64,000 bases of DNA from positions 51,245-115,244 of the forward strand of contig CANNZV010001118.1 in assembly GCA_947561585.1 (NCBI GenBank), written 5' to 3'. The notes beneath the pieces were generated by a model, which was not told the DNA's origin, made no database searches, and saw only the letters and a program-made list of their open reading frames with translations. Shown one piece after another: positions 11,723 through 24,372 of this stretch; position 1 is the first letter of the stretch, and each line of letters opens with the position of its first letter. The position numbers were made by a program, and so were the translations under genes. This DNA is from Caprella mutica (Eukaryota > Arthropoda > Malacostraca > Amphipoda > Caprellidae).

Positions 11723-12176
11723 GATGGGGGAAGCGAAGGTGGGGGTAGTGAAGGTGGGGGAAGTGAAGGTGGGAAGTGAAGGTGGGGAAGTGAAGGTGGG
11801 GGAAGTGAAGGTGAGGAAGTGAAGGTGGGGGAAGTGAAGGTGGGGAAGTGAAGGTGGGGAAGTGAAGGTGGGGAAGTGAAGGTGGGAAGTGAAGGTGGGG
11901 GAAGTGAAGGTGGGGAAGTGAAGGTGGGGAAGTGAAGGTGGGAAATGAAGGTGGGGGGAGTGAAGGTGGGAAATGAAGGTGGGGGAAGTGAAGGTGGGGA
12001 AGTGAAGGTGGGAAGTGAAGGTGGGGAAATGAAGGTGGGGGAAGTGAAGGTGGGGGAAGTTAAAGTGGGGAGAAGTGAAGATGTGGAAGTGAAGGTGGCG
12101 GAACTATAAATGGAACAAGTGAAAGTGGGGGAAGTGAAAGTGGGGGAAGTGAAGGTGTGGAAAGTGAAGGGAGGGG
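11723..12176. repeat. Purine-rich G-run minisatellite (gaaggtgggggaagt)
   Basis: Roughly 32 copies of a 13-15 bp unit gaaggtgggggaagt, differing mainly in G-run length (ggg to gggggg). The + strand is almost pure purine with regularly spaced G runs, so G-quadruplex or triplex formation is possible in principle. Confidence 0.93.
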
Positions 12177-13895
12177 GTGGAACTGTGGAGCTGAAATATT
12201 ACTTAGTTTAGAAAAAAGTTGTATGGTAATAATGTCAGTCTGTCCGTCACAAAACGGGTTAATCAGACATTCTCTCAATAGCGCCTCTTAAATTTGGTGT
12301 AAATCGAAATAATGTTGTCAAGAGGATATTTATGAGTGATAATCTATGTATATACTATGATAAAAAAAAGCCGTGTCAGTCCGTCACTAAATGTGTTAAA
12401 CAGACTAAGACATATTTACTGATTAGACCAAGACCAACACCTATAATTCAATAATAGTCTTTTCAATATAACTACCAAAGAAAGATTACAAATAGAATTA
12501 TACTATTTATTTGAACATACACAATAGTTCTCAATATAAAATTGAGCCCCTATATGTCTATTTTCTGAACATTACGATCAAATTATATAGATAGATAAGT
12601 ACCTCTTGATCATTAACTAATAAGCCTTTCCTAAAATAGATCGTGACTGCTACAGTTGTAACAGTCTGTGGCAGTCTGTAATAGTCTTTATTAAGGTTTA
12701 CTGACAGTCTGGAAAGTAGTACTATTTTGATAGTGAAAAGATTCTTAAAGTGAATCCTTTTCCTGTATCGATGTTTAAAAAAAATAAAAGGATCCATTTC
12801 ATTATTTGTAAATAGTTTTTTACAAATAAAACTCACTTTTTTACAAAATATATATAGATGTACACAAAATTATATTTCAACAGAAACACACAATAATACA
12901 AACTATGTATATCAAATACACACACATAAATAAGTACACACTATCAACTACACACACTAAAATATACACACTATTAAGTACACACAATTAATTACGCACA
13001 CCAAAATATGTTACATACCAATTCTGAGGTTCTAGAAGTGGCTCTAGACTTTTAAATTTTAATGAGATTACATGTGAATTTACCCCTTCAGAATTTAATA
13101 GTTCATTTCATTGGACCATACTCCAGTAACTGATTTAAATATTATCTATTAATTACACTGGAAATGAAAGTGTGGATTAACCGGTTATCTTTGCATTGTC
13201 ATAGATATAAAATGACACTGTTTAGCAAGTATGGTTCATGAGTCCGTTATCAGGAAGTTTTGATAGAGCACCGTATGAGTCATGAGAAAGGACACAACAT
13301 TGGAGCACATGGTTCACAAAGTACAATCATCACATTTAATAGCTAGTCCTATATATTGAAAAACATACAAGTGGGTGAAAAGAAGGATTGTTAAGATGGT
13401 ATAAATCCTACTTTGAGAGTTTGGAGTAGGTATATTTGTGTTGTCGATTAAACAGAAAATAAGTAATTAACAGGTTTCGAGCTCTTGTGAAACTAATATT
13501 TTAGAGGTTTGTGTAGAAATACATAGTTGTATTCATATATTTGAATTATAGTTCATAAGATATACACCCATTTCATTAACTTCATTTCCACCAATTACTG
13601 ACACTCTACAGTTTGCATATCAATTACTGAATATAACATCCAATAGCTACTTAACATCCAATAGCTACTTAACATCCAATAGCTACTTATTATTACTCAT
13701 TCAACAGAGAATGACTAAAGTAGCGGATTAAGTTCATCTCTGTAGGGGATTAGCGTCACTCTTTACAAAGGAGCTGACAAATTAGTATTCAAAGAAACTA
13801 GGCACGCTTATTACTAACACAAAACTGATGTCTGTTGATACGCAAACAGGGATAAAAAAAAGTAGGATTTAATAATGGAGGTAGAGTACCCAGAT
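12177..13895. other. Noncoding stretch with simple-repeat patches
   Basis: Between about 12880 and 13015 there is a degenerate tacacacta-type patch. At 13635-13688 the 18-mer aacatccaatagctactt occurs three times in tandem. No gene recognised. Confidence 0.55.
13635..13688. repeat. 18-bp triplicate
   Basis: Three exact tandem copies of aacatccaatagctactt. Confidence 0.95.
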
Positions 13896-13958
13896 GGGAT
13901 TTTATGGTGGGGATATTGAAGATTATGAGATTTAATCTTCCATGGCTCCATAATAAAT
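13896..13958. mobile_element. Family B MITE copy, diverged
   Basis: tttatggtggggatattgaa at the left pairs with taatcttccatggctccata at the right. Confidence 0.65.
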
Positions 13959-15934
13959 TGCTGCATGAGAAGTTAGTACTTAGTTTAATAACTAGTTATT
14001 GTTTTAAGTAGTTATGAACTAAATAGTTATTACTTAAATGGATTTTACTTGACTAGCTATTGATTAATAGTCATCTCCACTCTAAGTTACAATTTCTCTA
14101 GAAATGATTTACTTTTGTAGAGCTAAGGTTATAGAACATATCACAGTTAACAGAAAAGAAATTGGTAAAGTATTCACTTCGTAATTAATTATATAAGAAA
14201 TATTCACTCTCAACCTTCACTGTCCGACATTTCTATTTGATTCAATAGAAGAACAAGAACGGGATACGAACTTTATCACGTGTTATTGTAAATTCAATGA
14301 TAATTAGAGATAGGTAAATTTTTAGGTACCTAAAGTTTTTTAGGCTAATGGTATTTAGGTAACGGTATAGGTAGCCATTTATAATAAGTCTATCTGCTTT
14401 GTTATTGTTTTGAATTATTTTGAGGTATTGTAGACTTCTTCTTCGCTTGAAATTCAAAGGGTAGAAGAAAAATCACAAGAATAACGCGAATTACATATTA
14501 TAATAAATATATTGAATCAAATATTAAATGGCATGTAGTTTTATAATTAATAACCTTAGTTCTAATGAATAGAGAATTATAAAAAATGAGTGGAGGGGAC
14601 CTTTGAGAGAATTGAACTTTTTATCTGGTTACTTATTTTCTCTTTTTTACATATTTAATGTATTGCGTCCCTAAAAATATTTACATAATACTAATATAAC
14701 TACATAATGTATCTGAAATTTTGGAGCAAATCATCAGTGATTACAAAAAAATTTATATTAATCCCTGACAGTACAAATTATTTCTTTATTTAACAGATTG
14801 TTCATCAGGTCACAGTGTTCGTAAAGTGGGTGCTAACAGATTCTTAATGAAAAATTAGTGTCTTTAAAGAAATATCAATCAGAAAATTATAAGGAACATG
14901 TTTTACCAATTTTAACAGGCACGTTCCAAATACTGTAAGTGTCCCAAATGTACGACTTTGTCGTGGTTCAGACCATTTAATTTGACCATTGACCTTTTTT
15001 TATTATGCCCTATAAAGCTGTTAAAGAAGTTATCTTTCTAGTGTCAGATTCATTGTAATGACAATGCGATATTCAAACATGAATTATACCTACTAAATTC
15101 ATCGGTAGGTAGAAATAAATAAGAAGAAATCGAAAAAAAGTTAAACAAATGAAAGAAACAAAACAAATAGAAAAGATGAAATAGATAAGAATATAGAAAA
15201 ATGAAAATGAGGTGAGATTGATAAAACAGATAAAGAAGGTAAAAATGGTAAAACAGATGGAAAAATAAAATGGTGAAGATGAGAAAACATTAAAAAAGGT
15301 CAAAGTGATAAAACAGACATAAAATCTAAAAGTAGCTGGAGATGATAAAACAGATAAATGAGATGCAGTAATATGAAACCATTGGGACAAGGAGGAAGTA
15401 ACAAAAAGGAACTAAATACAAAGAAAATTAAAAAAGACACGTAAAAGTTAATTAGAAAACGAAAAAAACTGTCATCGAGAGATACAGCAATAAAATTAAT
15501 TGAAAAATACGACATCAAACTCAAAAATAGTTGTTTTTCATGCGAGGCATTTTAAAGCGCTATCAATATTGTGAATGCGCCAAAAACACACAGGTGGGAC
15601 ATTTTTTGAAACATCAAATAGGCCTCTAAAGTTTATAGAAGTAGAAACAATTATACCTTTAAAAAATCAAATATTATTTCTCTAATATTTATTTTAAAAT
15701 TATGACAATTATGTTTTGTCGTTAGGCATTGATTAGCCTCTCTAGCGGTCAATTTTTGAGCTACGATTGTGATGCTTTTACCAAAAAATCAGTGTTTGAA
15801 GATGAATGTGTCTATATGGATAATTCGAAAGCACATTTTTATTGAGTTATTTCAACGTTGTTGCCTAGGAGCGATTTATCGAAACTTTAATGTAAAATTC
15901 TTTATTCAAGCCCTGTAAATGATATTTCGGACCT
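13959..15934. other. AT-rich noncoding stretch with purine-biased block
   Basis: 15100-15500 is strongly A/G-biased on the + strand with repeated gataaaacagat words, likely a very degenerate tandem repeat. The two ORFs on its - strand are compositional. Fragments related to family E (cacagtgttcgtaaagtggg at about 14811 and aatactgtaagtgtccc at about 14930) flank a short segment. Nothing else was identified. Confidence 0.5.
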
Positions 15935-17720
15935 TTTCTGTTTGGTGGGAGCACAGACAATAATCGAAATAAAGTAATAAATTATAATGGTATCATACTT
16001 ACTGACTTCTGATTTTAATGACCTCTGCTTTATGAAAACACCTCTCCTTGATGACTTATTTTCTAAATAAGTTATTTGATTTCACAATGTCCATTTATCC
16101 AATGAAATTGTTATTATCGTTAGTTATATTGTTATTATAAATGCACCCAAGAAACAGATGTTGTTATCTTCTATATATTATTACTAGTGTACTTTTCCCG
16201 TTAGAAATAACGGGTCATCATCAATACCACTTTATTACCCGTTATTAGGTTACTTTTAATGAATTCAATTAAAATTAAATTTTCTGCATAGTCTAATTTA
16301 TTTTATAGATAGAATACATCAAAAAAATGAATAAAAACATAATAATTTAAATATCAAGTCAATATATTCCCGTGCGTATCATAGTTACATTCTTCATGTT
16401 TAATACCCGTCGTGAAAAAGCGGACACCAAATAAATAAATAAACGCACGAGGGAAATTATTAATATAGATTTTATTTTCCTATGCGCCCACGAAACAGAA
16501 ACTTATCAAAATACATTATTTAATATATCAGTCTGTATTATTTCTACTTAAATATATTCCTTTTAAAAGTCAGTAAGTATGATCCCATTATAAGCAAAGA
16601 CATTATACTGCAACAAGATACACTACTCTCAAGAATTTCTGTTTCAAAAAGCGCCCTCTGCATTTAAAAGCGGGTACTAAAGCAACGACAGAATTTGGTG
16701 TTGATCAAAACAGTGAAAAGTTTGAGTTTTTGCACTTCTGTCAGTACCTTTTTGGCTAGTTATAAATACTGTAATTGAATATTTATTAAGGTCATGTGTG
16801 GCTGGTATGATTATTGAATTAATTCCAAATTTCCTATGTTAACTTTGATGTGCAATTAAAACATGTAAGGAAAATAGGTAGTCACCTTTATGGTAGGTAG
16901 GTACCGTAGAGCTACATCAGACGAGTCAATTTAAACTTCATATCAATTTATTTGCGTATAAATATTGAATAGTTTTCAATATTTATAAAAAATGAATTAA
17001 TTTCAGAATAATTTTTCTGTTGAACCAGCATGACCTTTACCTGTATAACTTCTCCTGAACACTGAAAACTTTTCAATTTTTTGACCAACACCAAATTCTG
17101 TTGTTGCTTTAGTACCCGCTTTCAAATGCAGAGGACGCTTTTTGAAACAGAAATTCTTGAGAGTAGTGTATCTTGTTGCAGTATAATTCTTTGATTATAA
17201 TTTATTATTTTATATCAATTATTTTCTGTGCGCCCAGCAAACAGAAAAGATCCGATATTTCCGAATATTTTCATCCTACGGTAAAGAACAATATCCTTGC
17301 CGCATTCCCTTGGGGTTTGACTTGAACAGGTGATAGCAGGTATATTTTGCGGTTAGGTTACTAATTTTTGTGGTAAATGATGTGAAAGAGTCATTAATTA
17401 CTACATGCACCTGTGACATGGTTTGTACCAAATAGCAAGTACAGGTGAAAAGGGGCGGAGTTAAGGTGTGTACTGAATTATCGAACAGTACTTCATTTTC
17501 GATCATATCAGGAAATAAAATCTTTCTCTTTTACGTGACGGGTATTAAACATGAAGAATGTAACTATGATACGCACGGGAATATATTGACTTGATATTTA
17601 AATTGAATAAATTTCCATGATTTATTCAATTTTTAAATGTATTTTATTTATAAAATAAATTAGACAACGCGTAAAGTTTTATTTTAATTGGATGCATTAA
17701 AAGTAACCTAATAACGAGTT
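15935..17720. repeat. Nested inverted-repeat (foldback) complex
   Basis: Outer arms: 16236-16412 and 17533-17720 are reverse complements (acccgttattaggtt ... catgtttaatacccgtc against gacgggtattaaacatg ...). Inner arms: 16602-16726 and 17060-17186 (ttatactgcaacaagata ... against ... tatcttgttgcagtataa). A third pair, 15988-16007 and 16566-16584, shares tcatacttactgactt. Sequences like gcgcccacgaaacagaa recur at about 15943, 16143, 16483 and 17229 in alternating orientation and look like termini. The best reading is nested foldback or MITE-type elements; no transposase was seen. Confidence 0.75.
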
Positions 17721-17727
17721 AGAAATT

Positions 17728-17775
17728 GGTATTGGTATCCATGATACATGTAGGTATCATTGATACCATTTAAAT
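17728..17775. repeat. GGTATC...GATACC palindromic core
   Basis: ggtatccatgatacatgtag is followed by gtatcattgatacc, a near-palindrome. The same core occurs inside many family A elements; here it stands alone beside the foldback complex. Confidence 0.6.
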
Positions 17776-18735
17776 ACCATTTAAAATTATCTTTGCATAA
17801 ACTACTGATGAAATAATGAAAATACTCAAAATTAAATTTTAGATAAACAAATAAATTTTGCATAAAAATAGTTTATTTTGAAGTTTTATGGCTAGACCTT
17901 TCCTCCACCGCACGCGTCATATAAAGAAAGGAATTCGAAGGTAGACTTTATTTTTTTTTTCTTTATTTTAATTACAATTGAATAATCAATTATCATCATA
18001 ATTACATGATATTTTATTGACGATTGGAAGAAGAAAATGTATAATTATCTAATTGAAAAATAATGTAACTAAAATTAATACTTCACAATTTTCTTTTTCA
18101 ATAAACATAATAGTTATATGTTAGAATAAAAAAAACTATTTATTTAAATAAATATTCTTTAATTATGATTAAAATTAATTTGATTAATTGAAAATTCAAT
18201 TTATCGTGAACATTTCTCTTTAAATAATTATTTTCAATTTTATTTTTTCATGTTTTAGAAGAACTATATTGATAGCAAATATCAAAATTTATTCATTGCA
18301 AAAAAATAGATACATATTTTAACAATAATGAAATATATTACAGTTACATGACTAATCAACTTTACAGCTAAACACAAGTTACTATTTGTTGTACTTATTT
18401 GGTCATGTTCAGAGGTAGCGCTCAATCATTTATATTTTCTATTATAAAATTAAAATTAAAGATCGTATATAATTATTGATATTTACCGTACTTTATCGAA
18501 AAATACTATAATTTATTTATTTTATCAAAAAAATTATTAATAAAAGGAAAAAAAACAAAATCAGATTACATAAAATTAATTATCATCATTAAAATTAGTA
18601 ACTGTAGTAAAATAATTCTTACGCAAAACGTGATTGTAATGGCATAAAAGTAAATTAACTAAAAGTTCAAATACACACTATACGGTGTGTATTAAATTGG
18701 ATAGGTAATGTGTGTAGAATGGATAAACAGTGTGT
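17776..18735. other. AT-rich noncoding stretch
   Basis: Very A/T-rich, without recognisable genes or repeats. Confidence 0.6.
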
Positions 18736-18875
18736 ATCTCACACACAGCTAACACATACACACACACGCACAAACATTCACACAGCATACACACATTCAC
18801 ACAACACACAGACATTCACACAGCAGACACACAGCACACACCAACACACACAGCAGACATTCACACAGGCTGGGT
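18736..18875. repeat. CA-rich microsatellite region
   Basis: Imperfect acacac tract with recurring ttcacacagcaNacacac words. Frames open through it reflect the repeat. A short (att)n run follows at 18968-18991. Confidence 0.85.
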
Positions 18876-19011
18876 GTACAGTGGTCTCGCGTTTCTATCG
18901 CATATTGTGGCTATCGAAGTAAACAGAGTGATCCGTCATTGGGAGACAACTCGTCTCGCGGAGCCGTGCTATTATTATTATTATTATTATTCAGGGGCAT
19001 GTGGTGCTCTG

Positions 19012-19236
19012 CTCTCATGAGAGAAATGCGCTCATGTGAAAGAAATGCGGTCATATGAAGAGAAATGCGCTCATGTGAGAGAAATGCGGTCATAGGAGAG
19101 AAATGCGCTCATGTGAAAGAAATGCGCTCATATGAGAGAAATGCGCTCATATGAGAGAAATGCGATCATATGAGAGAAATGCGGTCATATGAAGAGAAAT
19201 GCGCTCATATGAGAAATGCGATCATATGAGAGAACG
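19012..19236. repeat. About 19-bp minisatellite (agagaaatgcgctcatatg)
   Basis: About 12 copies of agagaaatgcgctcatatg, with the variants gcggtcat and gcgatcat and small length differences. Confidence 0.93.
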
Positions 19237-20087
19237 TGGCAGACTTAGTTCATGAAAAAAGGGAGTCTGCACTCATGTAAAAAAGAGCATTGCACTCATG
19301 AGTCAGAACCCAATATAATACACATGAGTATTTTTATTATGTAACTCAAATATTTGTTTTGCTTATACAATTATATAAATTATATTGTAAATATTTTATA
19401 ACTCTAATATTAAATATAAACTGTATAAGAACATAGTAAATTATATGATTGTAACCATTGGTATATTGTCTTTAAACTTGATATAAATCACACACTATTT
19501 TACAGTATTACAATATCATGGGAATAGAAATTGTTAATATTATTAATCTTTTTAGGTAATAAATATTCATGAAAAGTTATAATTATGTCAACAAATAAAT
19601 TTTTTTTTAATAAATAATCTCCAAATTTGTAGACGAAAATTTACTGAAAGAACATCTATCTAGACGCAGAAAAAAAACTACTAAGTTTCAAGGACATGAA
19701 AATATCAGATATATCGAATACAAGCATATTAAACCAGTCTGCATTAACTGCTAATGTGTTCTCAGAGATATGTCCATTTTTCCTTAAATTAATGGTAACA
19801 TAGGAAATAACTTCTTTTGCATAGCATTGGTTCCAAAAAGAATCAAAATTCTACAGAACCGAAAAATTAGCTAAATTAAAGTTTCATAATAAAAATCTAC
19901 ATGACAGCTGTTACAATAGAAATTTCCATGATGCTGGTTAAATAAATCTCTATTCAACGATTTACTTATCATTATAATATTTTTTAAAGTGTCTTTAAAT
20001 TTAAAATCTAATATAGGTTCTAGTGAGATTTCTTGAGTTTTTCAGGTATCTCCCCGAAAACCTTTCATTTTCTGCAATAGTGGACTA
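19237..20087. other. AT-rich noncoding stretch
   Basis: No supported feature. Confidence 0.55.
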
Positions 20088-20273
20088 TGTTAAGGTACGA
20101 ATTATCGGTCGGTTTCACATTTTCTGTCATACAAGATAAACCGATATAATAACTATTATTTAATCTTTATTGGTATCATCATGGGTACCAATTCAATATT
20201 TATTACTATATCGCCATTTCTTATATGACCCAAGATTTGGAACAGGTCGATAATTCGTTACCCTCTAAAATAC
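20088..20273. mobile_element. Family A MITE copy
   Basis: The left end ttaaggtacgaattatcggt and right end gataattcgttaccct are inverted. The interior contains ggtatcatcatgggtacc and atataataa. Confidence 0.8.
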
Positions 20274-20528
20274 GGAAACACAATCCCAGCCAAACAAAAT
20301 GTACAGCCTAATAAATTGTTCTCCCCAAGTGGTGAAAAGGAGCCCCCTGTACTAGGCCTGGTAGGCTGGCAATTATTTCCCTGTTCCGGTGCTGACAGAC
20401 AAACACAAGAGGAAACGTCGAGACGGAGCGCTAGCAGCTCTGCCTTCGTACGTAGCCCCGACAGCGGCGAGATGGATCACTTGCGGGGGAAGAGAATAAA
20501 GCGCACTGCTGTTCTACGCCACACGGTA
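20274..20528. other. GC-rich island between two family A elements
   Basis: Roughly balanced base composition with several CpG dinucleotides (cgtcgagacggagcgctag, agccccgacagcggcgag), in sharp contrast to flanks above 65% A+T. An 86-codon frame (20316-20576) runs through it and into the adjacent MITE, has no recognisable motif and is not called as a gene. Candidates are a distal noncoding exon or promoter, a regulatory island, or an unrecognised mobile element. Confidence 0.4.
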
Positions 20529-20769
20529 TGGGCAAGTTCTCTCTTATCGAACGGTTTCACATTAACGATCACGTGAGGGTGTATACTTTATATCGTTATT
20601 TTAGTTTGTAACCAGGATACCTACTGGTATCATGGATTCAGGTATCATGGATATAGGTATCAAGGTAACTTGGATAATGGTATCACGGATACAAATTAAA
20701 ATAACGAGTAATTTTTCTTTCATATAAGATCGAAAATGTGAAACCGTTCGATATTTCAGAACCTACCCT
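20529..20769. mobile_element. Family A MITE copy with GGTATC core
   Basis: The left end ggcaagttctctcttatcga and right end cgatatttcagaacctaccc are inverted. The middle carries several ggtatcatggata words. Confidence 0.8.
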
Positions 20770-22245
20770 ATGTTTAACGTCTGAATGTTAGATATGAAGT
20801 GGTGAAAATAGCTACATATGTTACACTGTAAGAGTGCACGGTAGAATGAAATATTTATTATTTGAAAATAAATAATAAAACCACTCTTGTAAATTATTGG
20901 AACTTGTTATTTAGAAAAACAAAAAACAAAATACTAACCCTATAACTCGAAAAAAACAATGAATTATAGATATAATTGAATAAATTAAATTATTTCAATT
21001 TGGATACAGTAACAAATTTCAATATATTCATAAATCAATGGCACATATTCATTTGAGAAAATATCCACAATGACACATGTAGATAAAAATATACATTTAT
21101 CATTTTCAATCAAGTGAAACAATAATTACGTTTCTATTATTAAAATTTAACTTAAAATTAGATTTGTGTTTACCATCAGTACTTCAATATCAAATTTTAA
21201 TAAAGCAGATGTTAATAAAGTATTTAATAATAGCATTACAAAGTCCTGAATAACATATTATTAAATAGTGAATTATTGTCTACCCTATTTAACTATTTAG
21301 CCTATAACTCATTAATTTCTCCTATAGGCTGTGTGGCCCAATCAATCACAATTAGGCCTACAAAATTAATTATAACTCAATATTGTTATTCTGAAATAAC
21401 AGGAATAATTTGATCATCAATACAGGGGGTTCTAACGGATGAATATCCACAGTGATTAATAAATAATATTTAACTGATTATAATAACTGATATGAATATA
21501 TAAATAAAAATAAATAAATGTCGCTTAAAACATAACTTCTGCATCTACGTAGGTAAACCTGTGGATAAGTTAGAAAAATAGAATCATTGTATATTGACAA
21601 GTCAATATACAAATAAATCCCGTATGTATAATAACGCATACTGTATATACTATATAATATAATTCTTAAAACTCATTCACAAATACAATTCATTTTTTTA
21701 ATATACTTTTCAATCTTTTCTCAATACACCTTTCAATTGCTTTATATATACCTATCATTTTATACAGACTAATTTAAAATCTTCATCACAATTGATCTCA
21801 ATCATTCATTTTCTGTCTATAATAGCCAGAGTTTTATAATGCCTATTAGATGCCACAACTGAAAGCATTCTACCGCAATAATTATATGCAATGTATAAAT
21901 AATAGAGAGTCTATATTAAATGATATTACTTGAAGGGTAATTTACTACAATTATTCTTAAATCATTGCGAATTAAGCTTAGCAAGCAAATATCAGAAGAT
22001 GTTTAATGTATCTTAGGTATAGCATTAAGTATACGAAAGAATGTAATTTAAAAATATTGCATGTTTGGTAGCAATTAATAAATAGTCTTTATTTCAATAG
22101 AATAACGGATGACCCGAAAAAAACGGATCCTCCCTCTACAGTAGTCAAGATAGTTTCATAGTTTAGTTTTTGTTTTATTAATAAATTAAAAGAGTCGATT
22201 TAATATTTCTGGGACAGTTGCTCCAAATTGAATGTATCACATTTA
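20770..22245. other. AT-rich noncoding stretch
   Basis: No ORF, RNA or named repeat. Confidence 0.6.
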
Positions 22246-22310
22246 GTAAGTTACGGACTATCAGGTAGTTCTACATTTCTAGGAATATAAGAAAAAAATA
22301 TATAATAACC
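22246..22310. mobile_element. Solo half of a family A MITE
   Basis: agtaagttacggactatcag is followed by taggaatataagaaaaaa; no matching right end was seen. Confidence 0.55.
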
Positions 22311-22387
22311 ATGCAAATTTCTTCTATGAAAAAATCATTCGCCCAAACTAATTTATTTTATTAAGATAGTCTATACCACAGAGATTA

Positions 22388-22580
22388 AACTAAGGTGGGC
22401 CATAGAAGATTAGGAGAAAGTCATGGTGGGGCCATATATAGAAGATCCCCAATTAATCCTCTATGGCCCCACCATAACTATCCCTCTTAATTTTCCATGG
22501 CCCCACCATAACTATCCCTCTTATTCTTCCATGGCCCCACCATAACTATCCCTCAAATTTTCTATGGCCCCACCATACCT
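22388..22580. repeat. Family B cluster: repeated right arms
   Basis: Two left arms (ggtgggccatagaagatt and catggtggggccatatatag) are followed by four right arms in a row, each containing atggccccaccataact or a close variant. One terminus has therefore been multiplied locally. Confidence 0.8.
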
Positions 22581-22856
22581 TTCTCTCTGTGCATATCCCA
22601 TTCTTTGAAAAGCACTTCAATACGATGCATAATGCAGAGCGACAGTGATACATAATGCATCACAGCCTTTATGCAGTGTATCATCAGAAAGTGATCAGTC
22701 GATGTAATAGTACATCTAGCACTATCACTCTATCACCTATCACTATCATCAGCCACCCAACACCCATGTGCTAATCTATCATCCTATCACAAGTCTCTAT
22801 GCTAGATCTATCACTTTGCTTATTGGATATAACACTCGGTATTTGTTTTGACTATC

Positions 22857-23245
22857 TGGCGTTATGGTGGGCCCAGCGAAGATTAAAATGGGAAAAATCT
22901 TCAATAGCCTTACAGTGTATGAAATTAAAAGCGTAAGTTATGGTGGGGCTATAGAAGGTTAAGATGGAAAAAACTTCGATATCCATGCAGTTGATGAAGT
23001 TAAATGAGAAAGTTATGGTGGGGCCATAGAAGATTAAAAGAAATCCTACTTAATCTTCCATATCCCTACAGTGAATGAAATTGAGAGAGAAGGTTATAGT
23101 GGGCCCATCAAAGATTAAGCTGGGACAAAATCATCCATGGTAATATCACAGTATGAAATTAAAGTAGGAAGTTATGATGGGGCCAAAGAAGATTCAACCC
23201 TATTTAATCTTCCAGAACTCCACCATAACTTTCTCTCTGGGTATC
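22857..23245. repeat. Family B cluster: left arms alternating with right-arm remnants
   Basis: Five segments begin gttatggtgggccca, gttatggtggggctat or similar, separated by aatcttc... segments with atgaaattaaa words. This is consistent with several tandem or nested family B copies. Confidence 0.75.
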
Positions 23246-23906
23246 TCTAAATTAAGAATATTATGCTTTCTCTTTATATTCTACACCCGGTAGAAAATTG
23301 TCCCCTTTATAATTAATTTAATTCCTTTAAATAAGGGGGTTGCCCGATGATTGCTAATATACCAAGACTGGTTAAATAACCATCGCCAACCCTCTTATTA
23401 CACCTATGTAATTAGTAACAACAAAAAGGAGAAAATTAATTAAAATAATAACCACAGAGTGTACGAAAACACGTTATTTATAGTAAATAGATGTAGTTAC
23501 CAATGTTTTATTAATAATCGGTACTATAAAAAATGTTAACCACTACTACATTAAAAATTATAAACTTTATCCCTATAAATATAATAAATTTGTGATTAAA
23601 TGTTTATTAGAACTTTCCACGGTCGACGTGAACAAATTCGTTGCAAATCTTATATAAATTATCAATAAATTTTTATTCTCTGTAAATAAGAAGATATTAT
23701 ATTAATATTCTTCACCGTAAAAATATTTTATAGCTAATGGAATATTATTTGTATCTACTTTTAAATCCAAATGCCTTTTATAAAATTAGAAAATTAAAAA
23801 CGAAAAATGCAGAATATACGAATCATCAAATCACAAAATTCATTTAAAATCAGAAATATGTCGAAATTCTTTAATAATTATATACTACAGTACACCTCAT
23901 CTAATT
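23246..23906. other. AT-rich noncoding stretch
   Basis: No supported feature. Confidence 0.55.
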
Positions 23907-24115
23907 GAACTCCTTTATAGTGAATGAGTTAGGATGTAGCCTCTATAGTGAACAGTTTTTTTTAGTTTGCGATAAATATCCATCAGTCTTAGAAAACTGT
24001 AGGCTGTTTTATGGGAGACTAAAGAAAACCTACAACCTATTCAGGCTACATCCTAACTCATTCACTATAAAGGAGTTCACTATAAAGGAGTTCACTATAG
24101 AGGCGTTCTACTATA
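23907..24115. mobile_element. Family C MITE (pogo/Tigger-like ends)
   Basis: The left arm gaactcctttatagtgaatg continues through ggatgtagcctctatagtg. The right arm from 24043 is its reverse complement, and ttcactataaaggag is tandemly repeated (24061, 24076, then a diverged third at 24091). The TIR style resembles nonautonomous pogo/Tigger-type elements; that assignment is by resemblance only. Confidence 0.65.
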
Positions 24116-24372
24116 TTTAGTTCACATCGAACTAATGCTTATGTGTTTTGTTATTATAAGTGTTACAGTCCTAAATTTACCACATAACGCTATCACTATA
24201 AATAAGTTAACTGGAGTGAATAAAAGTATCACGCAGCAATTGCTTTCACTGAAAGGAGAGTTTAGATGAAGGACAAGAACATGAAAATAAAATCTAAGGT
24301 TTAAACCTAAAATTCAAAATTCACATTTCCTGTCGATATATAAAGATTATAAAACTTTAATTAAATTAATTT

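Noticed and set aside
15073..15524. Two hydrophobic Phe/Ile-rich - frames that could look like membrane proteins
   Set aside because: They are the complement of an A/G-biased degenerate repeat; composition alone explains the hydrophobic residues.
20316..20576. 86-codon frame in the GC-rich island
   Set aside because: Runs into a family A MITE, no recognisable domain and no splice or UTR support; kept only as an unexplained island.
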